From positions 62,001 through 126,000 of the forward strand of contig LLCB01000032.1 of assembly GCA_001414345.1 (NCBI GenBank): a stretch of DNA of 64,000 nt. The letters are read 5' to 3'. Every line of letters starts with the position of its first letter. Positions within the stretch are counted from its first letter, which is position 1. This document shows, in pieces, positions 34,841-47,547 of this stretch. This stretch comes from Hymenoscyphus infarciens. Taxonomy: Eukaryota; Ascomycota; Leotiomycetes; Helotiales; Helotiaceae. The notes under the pieces are model-generated. The model was not told the origin of the DNA, did no database searches, and was given only the letters and a program-made list of their open reading frames with translations. The position numbers and the translations under genes are program-made.

Positions 34841-35190
34841 AGTTTCTTGAGGTTTTTTAGATTTGGTGCTAAGAGTTGGGATAAGAAGAGGGAACTCACG
34901 TTTTGCGTGCGAGCTTGCACTTGTGTATTGGATATTGGATGGCTCGAAGCGGGTTGATTAATTTTATCCAGAAATGAGTGGTGATAATGTGTGTGATATC
35001 AATGGTTGTGCTTTGAGAAAGCATGTGGTGATGATAATGAATTGTTGGGAGAGAGACGTATGTGAAGAGACTCATCCAGGGTATTTACGGAGGAAGGAGC
35101 GAGTAAGCAGAATAAGACTGGGTTTTGGGAAGGAGCTTCTTCATTGTTGACTGCAGGTGAGATTTCCTTGGCTCTCGTTGATCGTACCTT

Positions 35191-35403
35191 CCAACCTCGC
35201 GGTAGACAAGAAAAGCGTTCGTTGTGCCACACTTTCTAGATATTACCCGAATACTTTGGGACAATAGAACTTCATTGTTCAATTGTCCCAAAAAGTTGGG
35301 TAAATCACCTTGCATTATCCTAGAAAGTTGGGACAATGAGCTAGGTAGGCAGGTACGAACCTGAAGTATTTACTGTCTCTTTTATTGTCTATCGCGAGCC
35401 AAC
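35191..35403. mobile_element. Small inverted-repeat element, copy 1 (about 203 bp) with 5-bp duplication
   Basis: Left end ctcgcggtagacaagaaaag at 35196 is matched in inverted orientation by the right end ...cttttattgtctatcgcgag finishing at 35398. The same 5-bp word ccaac stands immediately outside both ends (35191-35195 and 35399-35403), a probable target-site duplication. The inside carries gggacaat and attgtccc words, also mutually inverted, so the whole unit could fold back. No coding capacity. Related to copies at 35.8 and 44.7 kb. Confidence 0.7.
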
Positions 35404-35820
35404 TTACAGCCTTTTTACAGCCTTGAGCAGAACCCGACCCGAAACCCTGCATGGGCCTGGATTGTTCTTCAACTCGAGTCTTGGGCGGTCTCACAACTAC
35501 CGCAAGAAATCAATGCTCACTCATCTGTATCATTTTCTCAGGAAAATATTCTTCTGTCTAAGCGAATTTCTGTTGTAAAGGTAAATTCTTACTGAGTTTG
35601 GTAATTGTGCTGAAATGCGGACATATTTGACTTCTTTGTAAATCTTTCGCTTTCCATATTTTTGGTTCATGCATATCTGGCGAAGGTTCAAGGAGAACTT
35701 TAAGCTTGAAGAACATACGGTCGAGGTGGTTGAAGAGCCTGACCACATAACATGCTATGCGAGTCTACCTATCACTATTATGGTAACATCAAAAATGCAC
35801 AGTAAACGGATAGGACCGAT

Positions 35821-36046
35821 CACGCAGTGGACATTAAAAGTGGCAGCAAATACTTGTTGGAATTACAATTATCAAATATTTTAGGACAATTAGACATGAT
35901 TGTTATAAAACACCTGGGACAATAGTTTAAATTTTTCCAAGTGTTTAGAATAATTACTTCAAATTACCCTAAGAACCTGGAACAACGAGCGTTAAGGCAA
36001 GTGCAATTCTGATGTAATTACTGCCGCTTTTAATGTCCATTGCGAG
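35821..36046. mobile_element. Small inverted-repeat element, copy 2
   Basis: tggacattaaaagtggcagc at 35828 is the inverted counterpart of ctgccgcttttaatgtcca ending at 36039, with flanking cgca/tgcg also paired. The right end resembles the right end of copy 1 (tact..ctcttttattgtctatcgcgag). The interior shares ccaagtgtttagaa with copy 3 near 44.85 kb. No target duplication is visible. No coding capacity. Confidence 0.65.
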
Positions 36047-37706
36047 ACAGATGAAGTGCGCTGAGATATCCTTATCTCGCGGAAGTGAAACTGGAAGTCG
36101 TTCAATGTGCCGAAGAACGGTTGTTGAGAGTATCTATTAAGAGTTACATATTTATCCATTTTTGGCAATATGTGTACGCATTTTTAGCCACCAATAAAAT
36201 CTCAATAATAAGTCAAACAGCTCATTTTTACCTTGGTACCACTTTTACTATCCGAAGTAACAACTCGGTATCTCGAACGTAAATTAGAGAGTATTAGATC
36301 GAATCTCGTAATCAGACATTGTAACCTTTTGTGTAAGAAATAGCCGTAGTACGATTTATTCCTTGTTGAATTCGCAACCAAAAGAATCTGACTCGTAACC
36401 TTTTAGTCATAAGCGATTTATCTTTGACCTATCAGTTTCTGAAGCATCCACTCTCCCAACTTGCACTGTAAATAGAGACAAAGCGAGTCGAAGTTGAGAA
36501 TTCCACTTGTAGTTTCTTTGCAGCCTCGTATGTTCAACCTCCCTGGGAAGAGCCTAGCCTTGAGGCTGGTTAGACTGTAGCATTACAACGATAATGTTTC
36601 AAATATCGACAAACTTTATAACATGAGTTTTCGAAGGCATTGGTGGCTCCGATTTTGATGGTCGAGCTACTTTGCACTCGAGCGAGCTGTTGGGAGTTGA
36701 GAAGAAGAGCTCTTCTCATTTTTGTTTTGCTCTTCCCCATTGTCACCGAGCAAAGCAGTTCAAATGGATAGTTTAAAAGAGTGGTGTGAGATATTGGTTC
36801 TGATTTGCGTCCGTTTCTTGAACGCATACAACTACAAGAATTGCTAAGCAACTCATTGTACGAGTAGCTATATCGGAATGTTTGTCTGATGTAAAATTCT
36901 TAAATCGTCTTTCCGCATTATATTTGTGTGAAAAAAGATAGGAGTTCTGGTCATTATTCTACGTACGCTTAACGTAATTATATTGAGATAACAGGCTTGA
37001 TGGTTAGCAAGTAACTTTCAAGTAACTTTTTAAACGTGACTATACCAAAGCTTCCAGTAGAGACTTTAAAGTGAAGACTGTTTAAGCGTTCGTAAAATGG
37101 TGCTGCAAGCTCCTACTTCTTTCCCCACCTCAAAGACGTAGATATTTTTCAATCGTCTTACTCAGTTCATTAATTTTGCTTCATACCTTTGTTGTGAAAG
37201 TTCAGCTTCATAAGTGACGCATGTCAACTTCCTCGGTTAGCTCACAGCTGATTGAGATCACACTTGACAATGATTAACAATAGACACAGAACAATAGCAA
37301 TGATCTATCTGTACACATCCAGGTCATCGTAAAAGATGGCTCACCACTGGTTTGTTGCTAGGGCGATTTTACTTCGCTTAGTTGGCAACGCGCGCACACA
37401 TTTCAAATCTTTTACTTTGTAAACAAACCTTGCATCAGACAAAGATTCCTTAACCTTGCGGTTCTCAGTCTTGAGCCTGAGATTCTTACAGACATTGAAT
37501 AAGCATTTGTTTCCCATTGAGGCTGCTCTGGGGAGTTAACAGCATACCATCACCACCCACCCTTCCACCCAATCTTAAATTTTCCAACCTGGAAAAGGTA
37601 CCACCACCATCAAGAGGTATCCGCTTCCCAACAACCTCCGAAGTCGTCGAGTATTTACGCGCTTCTCTATCAAAACCCTCCCCTGGCTATTCAATTAGCA
37701 GGCACG

Positions 37707-38865
37707 ATGGATAGCCAACTTCAACCCCAGTCACACTCAGTCTCCAAGGGCGGTTTTGAAATGAAAATCGAATTTGTGGTAAGCCTCAGCACATAATCTA
37801 CAAAAATTTGCATGCTAACCACTTCCCCCCAAATAGAACTCGCACCCCATCATTTCATGCAATAGCAACACCGCTCTCTTCCCTTTCACCATTTCGGCCA
37901 AGGGGCTTCAAGCCTTGGGATATACATGGGAAGCAACAATCGATTATACGGAGGATGGAACGATCGAGTTTTACAGAGCTCAATTAGCGTTCCGAGGTCT
38001 CTCGCCGGAGGGAAACGATGCGGATGCTTTGAAAGAACGCTTGAGAACAAACGACCTAACAACTCGGCGTCGTAAGTGTGTGAGCGCTGAGCTTCATATG
38101 CGCGCTGCATGGATGGTACTCGAAGAACGTCGTCTGGCGAAGCTGCAAGTCGATGATGCAGGTCTCGGGGAGGTGTCGTCAGAAAGCTTCCCTCGTTTCC
38201 GCAAACTTCCACCAGAACTTCGCCGGAAGATCTGGGGTCTCGCTATACCATATAACCAAGTCATCAGCGTGGAGGTCATAAACACGACGGTTCCACAAGA
38301 CGACAATACTAGCGTTGAATACCTGTCCTTGCGAAGATGCACTCAATATCCTGAACCGAGCCGTGTCAATAAGGAATCGAGGGGAGTTTGGAAGGACCTC
38401 AAGTGTGATGTGCTTGACCAGTCTCAAATTGGCCAACCTGACACAATTCGATACCACCCGGCGGATGTATTCCTCCTATGGACCAGTAAGTCTCTTCGAC
38501 TTCCGTCCAACCCAATTGTCAATCCTACAACTTGCGACATATTTTCGCCCTTCACCCACATTGCAATCGATACCGGGCACAAGTCACTACCTGGATCTCT
38601 CGTTACTAGTGATTGGTACGAATTCCTGAGCATGTTCAGAAACCTGAAAAGCCATACTGTCATCAATTCTTTTTGTGGTGCAGCAACTCTGGGAAGCCCA
38701 TTGGAACTAGAACTGGTTGATTGCAAACGGGCCATTTCTCCCAATGATGGACGAATCCCCGGGGAGCGCATTGTTAAGTATTTAAAGTACAGTTCGCGGT
38801 ATGAGCATTTGAATGTACTGATTCCGTGGTATCCAGTTTACAAAAGAAACCCCCAGCGTTTTTAG
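37707..38865 (+). CDS. 2EXR-domain protein, function unknown
   Basis: Fungal protein with a 2EXR motif, seen as FPRFRKLPPELRRKIWGLAI near residue 130 of the product; such proteins are numerous in Helotiales and other Pezizomycotina and have no known function. Two exons, 37707-37778 and 37837-38865, give 366 aa. The region after the motif (CTQYPEPSRVNKESRGVWKD, FTHIAIDTGHKSLPGS, YEFLSMFRNLKSHTVI) follows the standard 2EXR layout of a core of alternating strands and helices. The N-terminal 120 residues are less typical. No signal peptide or membrane segment. It is the only gene in 10 kb of repeat-bearing DNA, a common setting for this family. The exon 1 assignment is by splice signal and frame only. 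Confidence 0.7.
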
Positions 38866-40261
38866 GGAAGTGGGCTTGTGTTAGTTGAAGGGGCATTGCA
38901 ACTTTTATTGTTACTGTTGGGTTCCGTCCCAATTGAAATAGCAAGGGCTTATTATGAAGAGTGGGCGCGAATAAGGAAAATGCAGTACAAAATAATACAA
39001 TCCACTTCTACCTGATGTTTGGAACAGTCTGAAGTAGCTATTTGATCCTACTAAAATGAAGGCCTCTGAAAAGAGCTTTCGAATTGTGATTTCTAGTAAA
39101 CTTCCACTAAATTCACTCCGCCATAAACAATACTTACTTGCTACTTTATACAATTAAACCTTCATCACCTTCAGCGAAGTTTCGGAGTCCCATAGTTTTG
39201 ACCTAGGCGCTTTGGAAACTTCCTTTAATTTTACCAAGTGAATAATGCTTACGAATAGCTAAATTCGGTGAATTAGATTATTCCAGCTCTTTTGAAGAAT
39301 ATAACTAAGAATGTCTTCTTACTTAAAACACTTAGTAGTTAAGAGAAAATAGGAATAGAAAAGATAAGCTTAAGTAAAGAGAGATAGTTCTATTCTTCTA
39401 AACCTTTAAAATAATATAACTAACAGTATAGCTTTACTTGAATAATTAATATTCAAATGAAGCACGAAAAGAAAAGAGAGAATTCTATGGTTCTAGAGAA
39501 GTGGGAAAATAGAATCAGAATAGAGTAGTTAGAGAAAGTAAGTTAATATTGAAAAGAAGAGATATCCAAGGTAATTAAGAAATGTTTAAATAAGAATGGT
39601 TCAAACTATAAGCTAGAGCGCGTAATACAAACTCGATCTTACTACTAGTAAATAGTTTTTAAAGAGTGAGATGTTATTTAAAAATTCAAGAATATACGGA
39701 GTCTAAGTCTTCGATGGAGGTAAACTAATTATTTTAGAAATCAGTAAATAAAAGACAGATATAACACTGACCAAATAATTAGTAAAAGCTGCAGTAGTAG
39801 CTTAATGGCTTGTAAGCAAAGCTTCTATAAGAAATTATTGTTCAATCCGGATAGAGTACTGCTAAGAAAGAAGCGAGAACTAACGCACAGAAGTTTCGTA
39901 AATACTATCTAAAATGATAAATTCATCTTCTGCCTAATTTCCAAAACTACAACAGTTGTCTAAAGATTCAAGAAAATTGATTTCTATCAACAGATCACTA
40001 ATTCGCGCTATTTACGTTACTGAATACTTTACCCAAGTACTTCCACCACCTTTCGTGGCTTACAGATAGAGTTGTGTAACGTTGACCCTCTTGCTATTTT
40101 CGCGTTGGGCCGTTTTAGACTAAACGAGTAATTCAAACGTTTTCGCCCCTCTGCTGTACTCCTCACTGCCTTTTCATCGTCAACGAAGGGGTTTAGCGTT
40201 ACACTGCTGTCAAAAAAGCTCAGAACATGACTACTTCTAAACAAAGTCCCAACGAAATATG

Positions 40262-40771
40262 TACAGTGAGTTACGAGTTAAGCTTCCCTTTTAATAATAT
40301 TTTATAAACTATACGTTTTTAGAAAATTTCTTTTTTCCTTATTTATTTTAGAAAACAGAAAACTAAAGTACTTTTTAAGATATAAGACCTAGCTAGAAAG
40401 AACTACTTTATCTTCTTATACCTCCTCTTTAGTTATTACTATATATAAGTAAGTATACTAAGAATAAACTCAATAATACTTAATTCTTAGAAAACCCTCT
40501 TTTTATAAGAAAATTTTTTAAACTTTTATAAAGTTGAGTAGTTCTACTAAAACTCTAAAACTTTAGAAATATATCTATATATCTATTTTCTTCCTAAAAA
40601 GTTTATAGAGTAAGAAAGGAGGTATAGAGTTCTTATTAGCTATTCTTAAAGATATCATAATATATTATTATTAAGTAAAGAGGGAAAGAGTATCTAGATT
40701 AAAAAAAAATCTAAAAACGTATAGTTTATAAAATATCGTTAAAAGGGAAGCTTAACTCATAACTCACTATA
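40262..40771. mobile_element. 506-bp Tc1/mariner-like non-autonomous element with about 56-bp TIRs
   Basis: Left arm cagtgagttacgagttaagc from 40264 continues to about 40319 and is repeated in inverted orientation from about 40714 to 40769, with only a few differences, mostly C/T transitions. TA flanks both ends (40262-40263 and 40770-40771), the usual target for Tc1/mariner/pogo elements, and CAGT-type ends are common in that superfamily. The 390-bp interior is extremely AT-rich and has no frame; mutation by RIP is likely. Confidence 0.75.
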
Positions 40772-43700
40772 CTTAATAAGCAGACAATTTTCAAAAGTGT
40801 AAACCTAGATACGTAAGCCAACTTTCCGATCTGGCTAAATGAAATCCTAAGATAATTTTTTGGTGTTTATATAAAATGTCTCCAAAGTAAGCCTCCCCCT
40901 CTCTTTGAAAACCGGAGAATCAATATACCGATGTGAAGAGCACCACACCTTCTCCAAGTTTCAAACCTCTCACTACTTTTAGTCTCTAAAAAATATAAGA
41001 GCAAGACACACTATAGCAAAATAAGACGTAGACTAAACACCCCTAATAGTTCTCTGCAGAATCCCTACGCATCTAATACGAACTTCAAAACCATCCCACT
41101 CCACAACTGCCAATTTTTTTCTCCAGGGAAAACAAGTATCGAAGCAAGATACTTTACACACGCAACGTATCTCGCGCTCCAAGAACTGTTAGCTCTTTTC
41201 AAGAATCGTCAGCTCGTCAGCTCGTCAGAAAAAGGCAATCGCGTAGGTTAAACTTGTGAACTGTGAACAGAATTTATATTAACCACTCAACCAGAAAGAG
41301 AGAAGATTAACTCGCTTGAAGAGATTTCTCCGAGGCAAAAAGTAGTCTCATTGCGAATAGTGATACTCCCTCAGCTTACTCACGCATTTTCCACCCTCGG
41401 GTAATACAAAAATATCTCAACTCACGCATCACCCCAAGAATTTCCAGACTCTAGAGCCACCCCTCTCCTTAACAGGAAAACAACCCTTCTCCAACAAGGA
41501 AACATAACGACTCCACGACTTCCTCCCAAAATGCCGCAAAAAATACATTCAAAACGTCATTAATCTGAAACCCGTCACCAACAAGGAAAAAACAAACCAT
41601 TCATTGCATACAAACCCCATATCAAAATAAGCACTATATCTCACTCACTCATCAAATTCTACACCGCCAATCTCCCCACCCCGAAAAAGGCGGAAGCTAG
41701 CAGCCAAGACTCAAACCGGAGTCGCCCACCACAACTGCATATCAAAAAACAAAACAAAAAATCTCCAACTCCTCCATCCCATCCCAACGAACAAAAGTGA
41801 TTTTCTTCAAGGAAAAATGATCTCGTGCTCATGTAACAATCGTAAATGTACCTAAGTACCGACGTAGAACCGGAGGCTAGTAGAAAATGGGTAATCGCCG
41901 ACCTCGGACTCACTCGGAATAGTTCGCTGCACCATGGCCGATCTCAAGGGCTAGGGAAATGCGGTGGAGCCCGAAGTCAGGGTGTACTTGTGCCAAGGTA
42001 CTTTGGGTACTTGGCTGGAATACTAAGAAGCTACAGGTATTTGGGCTATGAGAGGAGCAGCAAATCTACTCTTTATGGATCAACGGTGATTGGGCCCTCT
42101 GGGGGAAAGGCTCAAAATCATGATATACAATTCCAAAATTACCAAGTACTCGTAACGTGAACGGATGGAGCAAGAATCTCATACAGCCCAATATTCGTAT
42201 ATCCAAAAACGAAATGGAATCGCGCCTACTTAGCGCTTCCCCAGGAAACCGTTTTACAAAGTCAAGCCATGGTTGCAGACTCCAAAAATCGCGATGCAGA
42301 ATCAAACTCCCTACCACCGGGCAATCTTTGATCTACGCGAGCCGACGGTGAAGGACTACCTCCCCTGAACGATTGGACAATTGAGTCAGTTAGGCAGCAG
42401 AATAAAAGCTATTGCTGCCCCTGTGAACTGGCTTATGGGGGACATAGCTCCTAATATAACAATAATCGAAGTTCTTCTTGGCAATTGAATCCTTTGACAG
42501 GCCTGACAATATCGAGCTTACGCGAAGAACCGCAATGAGATTAAGCATAAGTGTATGAGATGAGAATGTGGAGGGGTGTGGGCAGTCTCGTGGGAGCTAG
42601 TTGATCCTTGAGCAAAGAGCCCCAGCCCAGTGGTAAGGCTGAGACCATCTCCATCTCCCATTAGCCGAGTTCTATATGGAGGGAGATAGCAATGACGAGA
42701 GAGTATGGAGGCCCATGCGGATTGAGCCACAGATGCCATGCTGAAGTAGAAAGACACACTGGGACAAAGCTGATGACAAAACTGACCTGAAAAGCAGTGA
42801 AACAATTGAGGGGAGAATTAACTGCCACTTTTGGAAGGACATGGCCACAAAGCTTGGGCTTGCAGGTACTACTAGTAATGAGATCTTTGACATCGGCAGA
42901 TCTGTATCCGCCCGTTTCACTGGAGACGAGACGATGACGGCAGATACATGCCTGCAAGCGAAGCTTTTTGATCCTACGGTCCTTATTACCGACCTCTATG
43001 CTAGATCTGGGAGGGGGCATCTGCCATGCGGATTTCGTTGATGGCTGAGAGGGTCGGCATGCCCTCCATTGGCCTACAAGGGTCGGCCGAAGGACTGAAA
43101 GTGAAAACAGATCCGTGTCCAGTACATAGATGTGGAAAGAATTGTAACGAAGGGGATGATGAGGCTATTGTGGTGCTTCATGTATGGTGGATATCAGGTT
43201 GACCGTTGTTGAGATGCTTCCGATTCGCCACTCAGGGGTGTACGTAGGACTAAGTGGACGTGTTCTGCGGTGTGCTTAACATCGCTCCCCCCAGTTTGAG
43301 CCCTGTGCGAAGTATAAAGAGTGACCAGTAACGTTGCAAAAGTATCATTTTTTTCCGTGGTTGTCGTGCTAGAAGAAGTTAGCGTTCATGGCAGAATAAT
43401 TGGGTTTGTCGCCAAGTCCTGCAAGCAAGGGCAGGGTACAACTATCTCTCAGGTGGCTGCAGGAATTGATTTCTGGTGATGATTTGATAGGTCCCATCCC
43501 ACCTCTACGCAAGCCACAAATGGCCAAATGAAGAGATGGTTCGGGGATTCCGTCCAACTTCACAGTTGATCACCACTTGATAAGTACATTTCTGCTGGTC
43601 TCGTAGAGTTGCAGCCCAGTACGCGGATTTCTACCAACGCGACGGGTTTCCTTGGACCCTTTTCGCATGCCAATTGGTCTCAAGGGAAATTTGGTTGAGT

Positions 43701-44739
43701 ATTGTCAATTTCATTTTGACCTCTGTCGTAGCGTAACCCCGTCACCATTTGTTTTCGCTGCACCTCTTTTTGCCTATTGGAACACAGCTGAACGGAAGCT
43801 TTTTAAAACGAGACAGTTGCTGTAGCGCCAGTCCAATTCTTTTTTTTCCTTGTGGTTTTGACGTGGAGTGTGGATGGCTTGGGCAGTGTAGGAGGTAATT
43901 GAAGCTGGATGATGGTTGTTGTTAACTGCCCGAAGCGGACTGCTGCAACACCACTCGAGTTTTCTCCCATTGAGCCTATGATAAAATGTCCACTGCGGTA
44001 CAATGCAATGCAATGCACCAAAGCCAAAATCACCAAACTTTTGACGGAGCCTCCGATAGATTTGAAGGCGTGTAGTGAGTGTATACCTAGGTACTTGGCG
44101 ATTGAGACTTTCCAGAAGATGCCGGGGTTTTGTGATGCAGATTCACGGTACACGCTCCTCTGGGGGAGTCTCATGTTGTTCGCTCCTCGCACAAGGTCCT
44201 CCAAGGAAGATTCTCTTTCTGCAAGGACTGCAGCAAAGTGGCCGAGGTGTTTTGTGGCGGGCGTCGAAGCTGGATTGCAGAGCAGAAGCCGCTTTCTGAG
44301 GTAGACAAGGCCGAGGTATCGAGGAGGTGAGGTACTCCGTACCCATACTGGCGGTTGTACATCTTTCCGAGCGGGTGGTGTAGCCTCTTGTGCCAGGCTA
44401 CTCGATAGTCTGCCGGGACATTGTGCGTGTACGTACGTAGCCGCTGGTAGAGGGAATAGAGGCAATGATCGTAGATACCAAGATACATCGGCTATGCAAT
44501 TGTGCCTTTCTGAACGATTACTGGTCTGGGCCCTTGAGCTGGAGTCAGGTACTCAGGGATGAGCATGCACGATATGTCCATATCGACGTGCAGAAACATC
44601 AGGGCTCCGAGGAGAATGTATGTCCATATTATAATGGTGGGTGATCATTCCGGGATGTGGCGTTAAGATTGGCGTGGATTTGTCTTACTATGTGGACTTT
44701 GCTGCAGTGATATTTTTTGGTTTGGTGTTGTTAATTTCG

Positions 44740-44940
44740 CTCGCGGACAATAAAGCGGCAGTAAACTTGCTCTCATTATCCTGGCTTTTTGGGGTAATGG
44801 AAAGTAATTATCCTAAACACTTGGACAATTTAGATTAGTAACCCAAGTGTTTAGAACAACCGAGTTCAATTGTCCTAACCTGTTTGGTAATGGGAGATGG
44901 ACATGGAGCTATTCACTGCCACTTTGAATACAGTTTCTAC
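44740..44940. mobile_element. Small inverted-repeat element, copy 3 (degenerate)
   Basis: Left end ctcgcggacaataaagcggc from 44740 resembles the ends of copies 1 and 2. The right side holds ttcactgccactttgaatac (about 44912-44931), its weakly conserved inverted partner. The interior has cccaagtgtttagaacaa and a-ttgtccta words shared with copy 2 and gtaatggaaagtaattatcc shared loosely with sequence near 5660. Exact ends are uncertain. Confidence 0.5.
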
Positions 44941-45709
44941 CAGGGGTGCTGCTTTAGCGGGTCTCCCACTGAGAACTAAGAACTAAGAAACCCCGCAGCA
45001 TCGCATCAACCGACATCCATAGACATCCATACCTACCTACTACCCTACCACCCTACCACCCTACCTACAGCCGTGAGAAGAGCTACGCTTCACACCGCAG
45101 ACTCTCCCACCACAACACATCACGACCAGCCCTACTCACGGCCTCTCTTCCCATTCACGGCCCAATCTCCCTTCGTCGACTCCCGCACACGCACACGCAC
45201 CACACGCAGACGCAGTCGCGGACGCAGACCTCCGTATCAAGCAGCCTCTTTTCCGTTTCCCGACAATCCGCCCCACTGCCACCGCCTTCCCTTCTCATTC
45301 CTGCTTACCTGACTACCTACCATCATCTCTCCAACGCTCACCATCAACCTCTCCCCTATTTGAAGCCATCAATCACATATTCGGCCCTTGCCCTTGCCCG
45401 GTCCTGGTCCTGGTCCCTGCATAGCGAACATCCTCTCCTGCTATCCGCCGGAACCTTGGTTTCGTCATCCCGTTCCTGCCCCACGTTTTGCTACTCCATA
45501 CCAACTTGAGGCGAAGCTCGAGCTATAAGAAACAATACACCCCGTCGTCAAAACCCAATTTCAGTCTCAGGATCAGAACAAAGACACCATCCTAGAGCCC
45601 TGCCTCGAGACCTATCACTCATTTAGGACGCGCCCTTGGGGGTCAACCGATAACAAGCAAATCGAAACCGAAATCCCTCTCATTCAGGCTACCAGGAGGA
45701 ACCAGAGAT

Positions 45710-47547
45710 ATGTCCGGATATCCAGGTTCACACTACAATGGAGGTTACGGAGGACCACCACCACCTCAGCAGTACCCGCCCCAGCCAAACTACTACCCGT
45801 AGGAATCGGCGGCTCCTCCATTCTGTAGTTTCAAACTAACATAAAGTCAGACCTCAGCAAAACTATGGGCCTCCTCAAGGGGGTTATTACCAACAAGGAC
45901 CCCCACCGCCACAACAATATGGATACAATCAGCCTCCTCCACAGCAATATGGTGGCTATAACGGAGCCCCGGCAAACCAATATGCAGGTTGGTGGGAGGA
46001 TAGATCGTGAAGTTTCTAGGCATCTGCTAACAAGCTACTAGGAATGCCTTCGGTAAACTCAAACGGTTACGTTAATGGCAACCACAATGCTCCACCTCCT
46101 CCTCCTTCCGGAATGCAAAACTTTGGTAGCGGTGCACCTCAGGGATATGCTTTCCAATACTCCAACTGTACCGGAAGACGAAAGGCCCTCTTGATCGGAA
46201 TAAACTACTTTGGTCAAAGAGGACAATTGCGTGGGTGCATCAACGATGTCAAGAATATGTCGGAATTTTTGAACGAGAATTTTGGCTACCAGCGCGATGA
46301 TATGGTTCTGCTCACAGACGACCAACAAAATCCCATGAGTCAGCCAACGAAGCAAAATATTCTGAGAGCCATGCACTGGCTGGTAAAGGATGCTCGGCCC
46401 AACGATTCTCTCTTTTTCCACTATTCTGGTATGTTGAATTTTTGCGAGCGGAAAATTCCGATTTGCTGACATTTCGCTTAGGTCATGGTGGTCAAACCAA
46501 AGATCTTGACGGAGATGAAGAAGATGGATACGATGAAGTTATCTATCCAGTAGATTTCAGACAAGTCGGACACATTGTTGATGACGAGATGCACCGAATT
46601 ATGGTCACTCCATTACAGCCAGGTGTTCGCCTGACTGCCATTTTCGATTCCTGCCATTCTGGAACTGCCTTGGATCTACCATACATCTATTCTACACAAG
46701 GTGTTCTCAAAGAGCCCAATCTTGCAAAGGAAGCAGGACAAGGTCTTCTCGGTGCAATTTCGTCTTATAGCCAAGGTGATCTTGGTGGTGTGGCTAGCAA
46801 CTTGATGGGTTTCTTCAAGAAAGCTACTACGGGAGACGATGCATACAACAAGACCATGGCCACCAAGACATCTCCCGCAGACGTCATTATGTGGTCAGGA
46901 AGTAAAGATGACCAAACTTCGTTAGTATACCCTTTTACAGATTATTCCTCTTTTCCCGAGTATTTTGCGGTTTCATAGAGCGCTCTGTATGCATTGCATG
47001 GTGGACAACAAAAGTAAACTGGGCATTTATGGGGATTGAATTTGGGCATAGCGTCGGTGTTTGGGATACCATTTAGAGCCACCGGGCGAGACCCTGGCTG
47101 TTTTTGTATTTTATTTATTTGCAGCCGCTGTTTTTCTATTTTTTTGCTCTAAGTCTATGTCACAGCCCTACTACGGCTGTGGTATAGACTCAGAGCCGCG
47201 AGTCACGTTCGGACTATTATCCCATCGGCGGTTCAAATATCACAGGGCTGGCAGCTTCGGAACATTTTGCTAACACATAATCACAGGGCCGATGCTACTA
47301 TTGCAGCAAAAGCTACCGGAGCCATGTCCTGGGCCTTTATCACCGCCATGAAGAAGAACCCACAACAAAGTTACGTCCAACTACTCAACAGCATTCGTGA
47401 CGAACTTGCCACCAAGTATACACAAAAGCCTCAATTGAGCTGCAGTCATCCTTTGGGTAAGTCGCTACATTCCATTCCAATCACCCATTTCCAACCACTT
47501 CCAGTCTGACAAACCATCTAGACACCAACCTACTTTTCGTAATGTAA
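45710..47547 (+). CDS. MCA1: Type I metacaspase
   Basis: Cysteine protease of the caspase fold, cleaving after Arg/Lys and linked to stress responses and protein quality control in fungi. Six exons: 45710-45798, 45851-45987, 46042-46428, 46482-46920, 47287-47456 and 47522-47547, giving 415 aa. The N-terminal prodomain (residues 1-115) is rich in Pro, Gln, Gly and Tyr, as in type I metacaspases. The catalytic domain starts at [19 protein letters not shown]. Catalytic His206 is in FFHYSGHGGQT and catalytic Cys262 in [17 protein letters not shown]. The Ca-binding-type acidic loop [16 protein letters not shown] follows the His. The C-terminus reads [18 protein letters not shown], standard for the family. 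Intron 4 (46921-47286) is 366 nt, much longer than the others. Confidence 0.95.

Larger units (their letters stand above)
34841..37706. other. Gene-poor region with small inverted-repeat elements
   Basis: Nearly 2.9 kb with no supported gene. It contains two copies of a roughly 200-bp inverted-repeat element (35196-35398 and 35821-36046), listed separately. Otherwise AT-rich sequence with short frames lacking domains. The last 200 bases are the promoter/leader of the 2EXR gene. Confidence 0.55.
38866..45709. other. Large gene-poor region upstream of the metacaspase
   Basis: About 6.8 kb with no gene I can support. 39150-41000 is AT-rich, stop-filled sequence containing a 506-bp mariner-like element. 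41000-44700 has normal composition and several frames of 100-220 codons on both strands (for example 43803-44465 on minus and 43909-44304 on plus), overlapping each other and lacking recognisable domains. 44740-44940 holds a third small inverted-repeat element. 44990-45709 is strongly C/T-rich, consistent with promoter and 5' leader of the metacaspase. Confidence 0.5.

Noticed and set aside
42661..43020. Minus-strand 119-codon frame considered as a Zn2Cys6 N-terminus
   Set aside because: Cys spacing does not fit C-x2-C-x6-C and the rest has no transcription-factor domain.
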